A stretch of DNA of 64,000 nucleotides. Origin: Pseudomonas viridiflava (GTDB lineage: Bacteria; Pseudomonadota; Gammaproteobacteria; Pseudomonadales; Pseudomonadaceae). The position numbers were made by a program, and so were the translations under genes. Positions within the stretch are counted from its first letter, which is position 1; each line of letters starts with the position of its first letter. Below, one piece after another: positions 58,346-64,000 of this stretch. The notes below the pieces were generated by a model. That model worked only from the letters and a program-made list of their open reading frames with translations, ran no database searches and had not been told where the DNA came from. The stretch spans positions 124,001 to 188,000 of the forward strand of contig NZ_RBTP01000031.1 in the NCBI RefSeq assembly GCF_003702045.1, given 5' to 3'.

Positions 58346-59095
58346 TCACGGCATCACGTCGCCGGAGTTCGGCCCCAGTGTCTGGCCGACGAACAGATTG
58401 CCGCCCGGCTCACTGGCGAGTAGCACAGCAACCGGCGCGACTTCCTCCGCAAGACCGAAACGGCCCAGTGGCAGTTCGGCGGCCTTGGCGGTTTTCCAGG
58501 CGCTGCTGATACCGGCCACCAACGGCGTTTCGATAGGGCCGGGCGCGATGGCGTTGACCAGCACGTTGTCTTTGGCCACTTCCAGCGCCAGGGATTTGGT
58601 GAAGCCGATTACCCCAGCCTTGGCCGCTGAGTAGTGAGTCAACTCGGCCCCGCCCTTGATGCCCAGTTGCGAGGCGACGTTGATAATCCGCCCCCAGCGC
58701 TGCGCCACCATGTGCGGCAGGGCGCGCTGGCTGGCGACGAACACGCTGGTGAGGTCGACGCGCAGCATGTCGTTCCACATGTCGATGCTCAAGTCGACGC
58801 AGCGCGCCTGGGTCAGCATGCCCGCGTTGTTGACCAGAATATCGATGCCGCCGAACTGCTCGACGCAGGCATCGACACCGGCCTGCGCGCCTTCGAGCGT
58901 GCCGACGTCGGCCACGCAGGCGTACACCTGCGCGCCGAGCTCGCGGCATTGCTCGGCGACTTTCGTCAGGTTGGTCGGATCACGGTCGCCCAGCACCAGT
59001 CGTGCGCCTTCGCCAGCATAGGCGCGCGCGATGGCCGCGCCGATTCCGCTGCCTGCGCCAGTGATCACGGCGCGTTTGTCTTTGAGTTGTTGCAT
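58346..59095 (-). CDS. SDR-family oxidoreductase 1
   Basis: A 249-residue short-chain dehydrogenase. The Rossmann motif is TGAGSGIGAAIARAY (about 12-26), NNAG at 88-91, and the catalytic Ser-Tyr-Lys with YSAAKAG near 152-158. The C-terminal PGPIETPLVAG resembles FabG-type enzymes. The substrate is unknown; by cluster position it may process a product of the amidase or imidase steps. An REP doublet separates it from the second SDR. Confidence 0.92.
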   Translation of the reverse strand: MQQLKDKRAVITGAGSGIGAAIARAYAGEGARLVLGDRDPTNLTKVAEQCRELGAQVYACVADVGTLEGAQAGVDACVEQFGGIDILVNNAGMLTQARCVDLSIDMWNDMLRVDLTSVFVASQRALPHMVAQRWGRIINVASQLGIKGGAELTHYSAAKAGVIGFTKSLALEVAKDNVLVNAIAPGPIETPLVAGISSAWKTAKAAELPLGRFGLAEEVAPVAVLLASEPGGNLFVGQTLGPNSGDVMP

Positions 59096-59177
59096 GATGG
59101 GTTCCTTGTTGCGGGTCCGAAAAATGGAGCACGCACCTTCAAATCACACTGGTGGCTGGCTGAATAAACACGACGCT

Positions 59178-59270
59178 TGTGGGAGCGAGCTTGCTCGCGA
59201 AGGCCATTGTCCAAACACAACATCTCGATTGAACGGAACGGCCCTTTCGCGAGCAAGCTCGCTCCCACAG
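59178..59270. repeat. REP doublet (REPIN), same class as 33568
   Basis: TGTGGGAGCGAGCTTGCTCG begins at 59178 and the inverted CGAGCAAGCTCGCTCCCACA ends near 59269. The cores are nearly identical to the repeat at 33568-33658. Confidence 0.88.
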
Positions 59271-59315
59271 GTTTTGCATCCAGTCAGCAAGATCGGCGTG
59301 TAACCCGGTAGACGA

Positions 59316-60077
59316 TCACTCCGGCCAGCGCACGGTCAGGCCGCCGTCGATCACGATGCTCTGCCCAGTCAGATAGCTGGCTTCGTCGCTGCACAGAAAC
59401 CGTACCAGCGATGCCACTTCATCCGCCCGCCCGACGCGGCCCAGCGGAATCGCTCTGGCAGCCTGCTTCAGCCCTTCCGGACCCAGCGAGTTCTTGCTGT
59501 CCAGCGACTGGGGCGTTTCGATCAGGCCCGGAATCACTGCGTTGCAGCGGATGCCTTTCGGCGCCAGCTCGACCGCCAGCGAACGGCACAGTCCCGGGAC
59601 ACCCGCCTTGGCTGCGGCGTAATGCGAGTGGTCCTGCCAGCCATACACGCCACCGGCAATCGACGAGATCGCCACCAGCGCACCGCCCTCGCCCATGTGC
59701 CTGACAGCGGCACGGAAGGTGCGCATCACCCCGGTCAGGTCCACGTCGAGCATTTCATTCCAGCGTTCGTCGGTCATTTCCAGCAGCGGCGCACGGCGCA
59801 GCAAACCGGCGTTAGCGACTGCGTAATCGATCCGGCCAAACGCTCCCAAAGCCTGATTGGCCAGATTGTCCACCGATTCGGTACTGGCAACGTCCAGCGG
59901 CAGCATGAGGCATTCGCCGCCCGCCTCTTCCACCAGCCGACGGGTTTGATCCGGGTCGTGGGGGTCTGCCGGGTAAAAACCGCCGGTCACCGCCACACCC
60001 TGCCGGGCAAACGCCACCGCCAGGGCCTGACCGATGCCGCTAGCGGCACCGGTGACCAATGCAACTTTACGCGTCAT
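59316..60077 (-). CDS. SDR-family oxidoreductase 2
   Basis: A 253-residue short-chain dehydrogenase. [15 protein letters not shown] (about 9-23), NAG, and the catalytic YAAAKAG are present, ending [14 protein letters not shown] precedes the ATG at 60077, so this start is used instead of a TTG two codons earlier. It is the next gene after the MFS transporter. It shares only general SDR similarity with the neighbouring SDR gene, so the two may act on consecutive steps. Confidence 0.92.
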   Translation of the reverse strand: MTRKVALVTGAASGIGQALAVAFARQGVAVTGGFYPADPHDPDQTRRLVEEAGGECLMLPLDVASTESVDNLANQALGAFGRIDYAVANAGLLRRAPLLEMTDERWNEMLDVDLTGVMRTFRAAVRHMGEGGALVAISSIAGGVYGWQDHSHYAAAKAGVPGLCRSLAVELAPKGIRCNAVIPGLIETPQSLDSKNSLGPEGLKQAARAIPLGRVGRADEVASLVRFLCSDEASYLTGQSIVIDGGLTVRWPE

Positions 60078-60087
60078 GTGCAATTCC

Positions 60088-61428
60088 TCATTTAACCGTT
60101 TCAGGGCGCACGTGGCGGGCCGCGAACATCAGCGCGCCGGACAGGAAGCAAGGCAGCGCACCGAAGTACAGCGCCGAGGTCTGCCAGTCGCCGCCTGCGC
60201 TCAGCACGGACGTGGCACCGAAACCGGCCACCACCGCACCAATCGGACCCATCGCGTGGATGATCGCGCCCCCAGTGGCGCGGATGCTGGTGGGAAAGCT
60301 TTCGCTGATGAAAAACAGCGCCGCCGAATAAGGCCCGATCAGAAAAAACAGACCCAGGCTGTACAGCCCGACGACCATCGGCATGTTGCTCGGCCCGTAG
60401 AGCATGCCGGCAAATGCCAGACCGCCGAGCATCCAGCCCAGGCCGATCACATTGCGACGGCCGATCTTGTCGCCCATCCAGCCGTGGCTCAGGTAGCCGC
60501 AGTAACCCACCAGGTTGGACAGCACCAGAATGATCAGCGAATTCTCGAACGAGATGTGATGCACGCTGACGATCACCGTTGTGCCCAACACGCTGAACAC
60601 CTGAATCGCCGCCCAGTTGAGCAGAATCGCCGCGCCGATCACCAGCGTTGCGCGCAACGAGGTGCCACGAAAGGCCGCGCCAATCCCCGCTTTGCTGTGT
60701 TCGTCGTAGTCCACGCCATAGGTGTGCGCCACGGCCTGCGCCTGACTGACTTCACCCTTTTTGCGCAGCTGCGTGATGCGCTGATGGATTTGAAACTGCG
60801 GGCTCTCTTTGAGCTTGCGCGCCATGATCGCAATGATGATGGCCGGAATCGCCGCGAACACGAAGCAGCCCTGCCAGCCGATGACCGGCAGCAGCACCGC
60901 CGTCAGGCCTGCGGCTATAAGTGCACCGACCGGCCAGCCGCCCTGGACCAGGCTGTAGATGAAGCCGCGGCGCTTGGCCAGACGCGGGTCATCCGACGCT
61001 GCGTAAATTTCGCTCAGATAGGTCGCATTGACCGTCTCTTCCGCATAACCCAGACCGCCCAGCGAGCGGATAAGGATCAGCGGCGACTTGCCCCACGATC
61101 CACCGATGGCCGTGAGCGCCGAACAAATCGCCGATCCGCTCACGGTAAACATGATGCCAACGCGCCGTCCCAGGCGATCCACCAGCGGGCCGATGGCCAG
61201 TGCGACCACTGCCGTACCGACCGCGACCCAGGTCGCAATTTCGGCCTGCTCCACTTCACTCCAGGAAAAGTGCCGGCCGATCTCGGGCAGCAGGGTTCCG
61301 AACAGAATGAAGTCGTATACCGCAAACACCCACGCGAAAAAGGCTATCCATGTGGCGAAGCGAACTTGCTCCGGCGTCAACTGCTCTGGCTTCCAGCCGG
61401 TCAGGTCAAGCTTGTTGTATATGGACAT
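60088..61428 (-). CDS. MFS transporter of the aromatic-acid/sugar porter type
   Basis: A 446-residue inner-membrane transporter with about 12 spans. The MFS loop motif [11 protein letters not shown] (about 85-95) and the second-half [12 protein letters not shown] (about 321-332) are present. It belongs to the broad AAHS/MHS-like metabolite:H+ symporter group. Together with the imidase and amidase it probably imports the cluster's substrate. It starts with ATG at 61428, 28 bases after the imidase stop. Confidence 0.9.
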   Translation of the reverse strand: MSIYNKLDLTGWKPEQLTPEQVRFATWIAFFAWVFAVYDFILFGTLLPEIGRHFSWSEVEQAEIATWVAVGTAVVALAIGPLVDRLGRRVGIMFTVSGSAICSALTAIGGSWGKSPLILIRSLGGLGYAEETVNATYLSEIYAASDDPRLAKRRGFIYSLVQGGWPVGALIAAGLTAVLLPVIGWQGCFVFAAIPAIIIAIMARKLKESPQFQIHQRITQLRKKGEVSQAQAVAHTYGVDYDEHSKAGIGAAFRGTSLRATLVIGAAILLNWAAIQVFSVLGTTVIVSVHHISFENSLIILVLSNLVGYCGYLSHGWMGDKIGRRNVIGLGWMLGGLAFAGMLYGPSNMPMVVGLYSLGLFFLIGPYSAALFFISESFPTSIRATGGAIIHAMGPIGAVVAGFGATSVLSAGGDWQTSALYFGALPCFLSGALMFAARHVRPETVK

Positions 61429-61455
61429 GAGTGATGCCTCGGACAGGGCTATGAA

Positions 61456-62337
61456 TCAACGGTTGCGTGGGTTGCGACGCACGAAGTCGTCGGCGATCTC
61501 GTCGAAGGTGACGAACTTGACGCCCGCATGGCTCTGGATGTGCTCGATCAGACGCTCAAGCATCAGCAGCACCTGTGGGCGTCCGGAAACGTCGGGGTGA
61601 ATGGTCATGGTGAACACCGCGTGCTCATGCTCGCGGTACACCCAGTCGAACTGGTCGCGCCACATTTCTTCCAGATGACGCGGGTTGACGAAGCCGTGGC
61701 TGTTGGGCGCTTTCTTGATGAACATCATCGGCGGCAGGTCGTCCAGGTACCAGTTGGCCGGGATCTCCACCAGGTCGGTTTCTTCGCCACGCACCAGCGG
61801 TTTCATCCAGGTGTCGGGGTGCTGGCTGTAATCGATCTTGGTCCACTTGTCGCCCACACGAACGTAGTACGGGTGGAAGTCGTTGTGCATCAGGCTGTGG
61901 TCGTACTTGATGCCTTTTTTGAGCAGCAGCTCATTGGTAACGTTGCTGAATTCCCACCACGGCGCGACATAACCGGTCGGGCGTTTGCCGGTGACTTGCA
62001 TGATCAGGTCGATGGACTTGTCGAGCACGATCTCTTCTTGCTCGGGAGTCATCGTAATCGGGTTTTCATGGCTGTAGCCATGCACGCCGATTTCATGCCC
62101 CGCGTCGGCCACGGCCTTCATTTGCTCGGGGAACGTTTCCATAGAGTGACCCGGAATGAACCAGGTGGTGCGCAGCCCGTAACGCTCGAACAGTTTAAGC
62201 AGGCGCGGCGCGCCGATTTCACCGGCAAACAGCCCACGCGAGATATCGTCGGGCGAGTCCTCACCGCCATACGAGCCCAGCCAGCCCGCGACGGCATCCA
62301 CATCCACACCAAACGCACACAGAATTTCTTTAGCCAT
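61456..62337 (-). CDS. Cyclic-imide-hydrolase-like polysaccharide deacetylase-family enzyme
   Basis: A 293-residue member of the polysaccharide deacetylase (CE4) fold. The metal-site residues appear as GVDVDAVAG (about 8-16), HGYSHENP (about 86-93) and WWEFS. Length, the N-terminus [20 protein letters not shown] and the sequence style match, from memory, the 293-residue imidase of P. putida YZ-26, which opens cyclic imides to half-amides. A peptidoglycan deacetylase role is the alternative, but there is no signal peptide and the context is catabolic. A downstream amidase gene could hydrolyse the half-amide. Confidence 0.75.
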   Translation of the reverse strand: MAKEILCAFGVDVDAVAGWLGSYGGEDSPDDISRGLFAGEIGAPRLLKLFERYGLRTTWFIPGHSMETFPEQMKAVADAGHEIGVHGYSHENPITMTPEQEEIVLDKSIDLIMQVTGKRPTGYVAPWWEFSNVTNELLLKKGIKYDHSLMHNDFHPYYVRVGDKWTKIDYSQHPDTWMKPLVRGEETDLVEIPANWYLDDLPPMMFIKKAPNSHGFVNPRHLEEMWRDQFDWVYREHEHAVFTMTIHPDVSGRPQVLLMLERLIEHIQSHAGVKFVTFDEIADDFVRRNPRNR

Positions 62338-62424
62338 TGTTGTTTCTCCTGCTGGTTGATCGGACCGGCTTCACCGCATCGATCACAGTCGCCGGTCAGT
62401 CGTTGAGAGGGTGTTCAAGGGGTG

Positions 62425-63804
62425 TCATAAAGGTTTCAGGAGCGCTTCCACCGCCAACGCAGCGCGCAACAGCCGGGCGTCCTCCCCCGCTGGCGCGCTG
62501 AGCAGCAGACCAGTGGGCAAACCGCAGACATCGACACCGCTGGGCAGCGACACACCCGGCATGTTGAGCAGGCTGCCGGGCATGGTCAGGCGCAGCGTTG
62601 CGAGGTTGGTCTGGATAAACAGTTCGTCGTCGGCCAGCAGCGGTGCAAGGGGTGGCGCAACGTGGGCGACACTGGGGGTGATGAGCAGTGCGCCGTCCAG
62701 TTCAAGGGTCAGTTGCGTTTGCAAGCGCTCGCGGGCGGCGTACAAATTGATTAGCAGGCTGGCGGGCATGTGACGAGCGGCTTCAAGACGCTTACGCACC
62801 CGCTGATCGATTTCACTGGCCGCGTCGCTGTCCAGCAACGGCTGATGCAGGGCAAACGCTTCGGCGGCGCCCAGCCAGCCGCCGTGTTGGATCAGGTGCA
62901 AGGTGGCTTGAAAGGCTTCGCAAGGACGCATCTCGACCAGCGCACCGGCAATACGCAGCGCCTCGACAGCGCGCAACAGGTTGTCGCGTACTGCAGGCTC
63001 GACACGCGCATCATCGAGCACCGCCCGATCGACGATGAATCGCTGACCAGCCAGACTGCGCGGCACGTGCGACGTCGGTTTGCTGCGTGCGCACAGCAGG
63101 TCGTCGATCACCAGTGCATCACGAACGCTGCGGGTCAGCGGCCCGACACTGTCCAGGGTAAGCGCCAACGGAAACACGCCGTCGCGACTGTAGCGGCGGC
63201 TGGTGCTGCGAAAACCCACCAAACCATTGAGCGCCGCAGGAATGCGAATCGAGCCTGCGGTGTCGGTCCCCATCGCAATCGGCACGATGCCCGCGGCGAC
63301 TGCAACTCCTGAGCCTGACGAAGATCCGCCGGGAATACGCGGTGAATCATCACTTAGCGGATTGATGGGCGTGCCGAAATGCGGATTGAGACCGAGCCCG
63401 GAATAAGCGAACTCACTGAGGTTGGTCTTGCCCACACTGACCATGCCCGAACGGGCCAACAGCCCGACGCTCGGCGCATCCAGACAAGCGGCGCTGACAT
63501 TTCGGCGGGTCGCGGAACCGGCGCTGGTCAGAGAACCTGCCAGATCGAACAGATCCTTCCAGGCCATCGGAATGCCGTCGAATGGCCCCAGAGGCTGGCC
63601 CTGTTTCCAGCGGGCGGCCGATGCTTCGGCTTCGCGGCGGGCGCGCTCTTCGCTCAGAGAAATGAAGACGTGATCAACCTCACGGGCTCTGCGCAGTGCC
63701 TGCTCCAGGCTTTGCACCGGGTCGTTTCGTCCCTGCGCGAAGTCGTCGGCCAGCGAGCAGGCATCGAATGTGATTCCGGAAACAGCGGTGTCCATCATCG
63801 ACAT
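62425..63804 (-). CDS. Amidase signature family hydrolase
   Basis: A 459-residue amidase. The Ser-cisSer-Lys triad context is present: catalytic Lys in MAWKDLFD (about 83), GGSSSGSGVAVAAG (about 156-169) and the nucleophile in TDTAGSIRIPA (about 178-188). Substrates in this family range from amides to half-amides and ureas. Being the first gene of a cluster with a cyclic-imide-hydrolase-like enzyme, half-amide cleavage is a good inference. ATG at 63804 or 63798 are both possible starts. Confidence 0.9.
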   Translation of the reverse strand: MSMMDTAVSGITFDACSLADDFAQGRNDPVQSLEQALRRAREVDHVFISLSEERARREAEASAARWKQGQPLGPFDGIPMAWKDLFDLAGSLTSAGSATRRNVSAACLDAPSVGLLARSGMVSVGKTNLSEFAYSGLGLNPHFGTPINPLSDDSPRIPGGSSSGSGVAVAAGIVPIAMGTDTAGSIRIPAALNGLVGFRSTSRRYSRDGVFPLALTLDSVGPLTRSVRDALVIDDLLCARSKPTSHVPRSLAGQRFIVDRAVLDDARVEPAVRDNLLRAVEALRIAGALVEMRPCEAFQATLHLIQHGGWLGAAEAFALHQPLLDSDAASEIDQRVRKRLEAARHMPASLLINLYAARERLQTQLTLELDGALLITPSVAHVAPPLAPLLADDELFIQTNLATLRLTMPGSLLNMPGVSLPSGVDVCGLPTGLLLSAPAGEDARLLRAALAVEALLKPL

Positions 63805-64000
63805 AACAGACCTTTTAAAATGTACTTATTAATAAAATGTACATTTAACAAAGGCAGAATCCATGCCAATCTCGTGCTCGTGACGTGCTGAACGAGCGGC
63901 GTCAAACCTGCGAATGGCTTGAGACAGTTGAATTAGAAACCTTTCACGCACGGGACGAGCAGCGAAAGAATCGCACACAGGGCGGTGGGTCGGCTGTCAC
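63805..64000. promoter_or_regulatory. Upstream region of the catabolic cluster with AAAATGTAC repeats
   Basis: AAAATGTAC occurs at 63817-63825 and again at 63835-63843, the second extending to the palindrome AAATGTACATTT. This AT-rich segment is 10-40 bases upstream of the amidase start and looks like a regulator operator. No gene was recognised in the remaining bases up to the edge. Confidence 0.5.

Noticed and set aside
60034..61434. 466-codon plus-strand open frame across the MFS gene
   Set aside because: Its Arg/His/Gln-rich translation is typical of antisense GC-rich frames; the minus-strand MFS protein has proper membrane spans.

Overview
The window is chromosomal DNA of a fluorescent Pseudomonas, most likely of the P. 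syringae group. The evidence is the gene content, the high G+C coding style, Pseudomonas-type REP hairpins, and a backbone order I recall from other pseudomonads: mrp-metG-nth, argG-motY-pyrC-rnt-bfd-bfr-grxD, argF, glpFKRD, glpM, metR. No tRNA, rRNA, CRISPR array, prophage or insertion sequence was found.

Layout. 1-5.9 kb holds housekeeping genes: cold shock protein, the Fe-S carrier Mrp, metG, a solitary RnfB-like ferredoxin, nth and a small conserved protein. 5.9-9.3 kb is an AT-rich accessory stretch with an orphan BvgA/EvgA-like response regulator, a 1.2-kb gene-poor region, an unknown helix-turn-helix protein and an MvaT-like protein that keeps only the oligomerisation half. 9.3-20.5 kb returns to the backbone: argG, motY, pyrC, rnt, bfd, a bacterioferritin of the heme-only type, grxD, a molybdopterin oxidoreductase, argF coupled to an ABC ATPase, and ybaK. 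20.7-26.1 kb is the glycerol regulon with GlpR-type operators. 26.6-33.1 kb is the acidic amino acid transporter aatJQMP with its two-component system aauSR, preceded by a textbook AauR site and a sigma-54 promoter.

33-42 kb is mixed: glpM, FrnE-like and alpha/beta hydrolase genes, a MetE remnant divergent from metR, NUDIX, ddlA, a zinc-free L31 with a Zur-like site, a membrane-anchored glutamate-synthase-like enzyme and an OpgC-like membrane protein. 43-45.7 kb is an AT-richer three-gene module of unknown function: two paralogous leaderless proteins flank a secreted protein. 45.9-55.7 kb carries a divergent class A PBP-like protein, a YqjI/YqjH-like metal-responsive pair with a palindromic operator, and the periplasmic glucose oxidation pair OprB-gcd. 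55.8-63.8 kb is one long minus-strand catabolic cluster: amidase, cyclic-imide-hydrolase-like enzyme, MFS transporter, two SDR dehydrogenases, CobW GTPase, and a leaderless solute-binding-like protein.

The most interesting thread links distant parts of the window. The orphan regulator at 5982-6608 strongly resembles Bordetella BvgA and E. coli EvgA, whose known sites contain TTTCCTA or TTCCTACA-like half-sites. TTCCTAC motifs sit upstream of its own gene, between motY and pyrC in an 18-base block with 17 identities to the first, and on both sides of the unknown three-gene module. A Bvg-like regulon is therefore proposed, with no sensor kinase visible next to the regulator.
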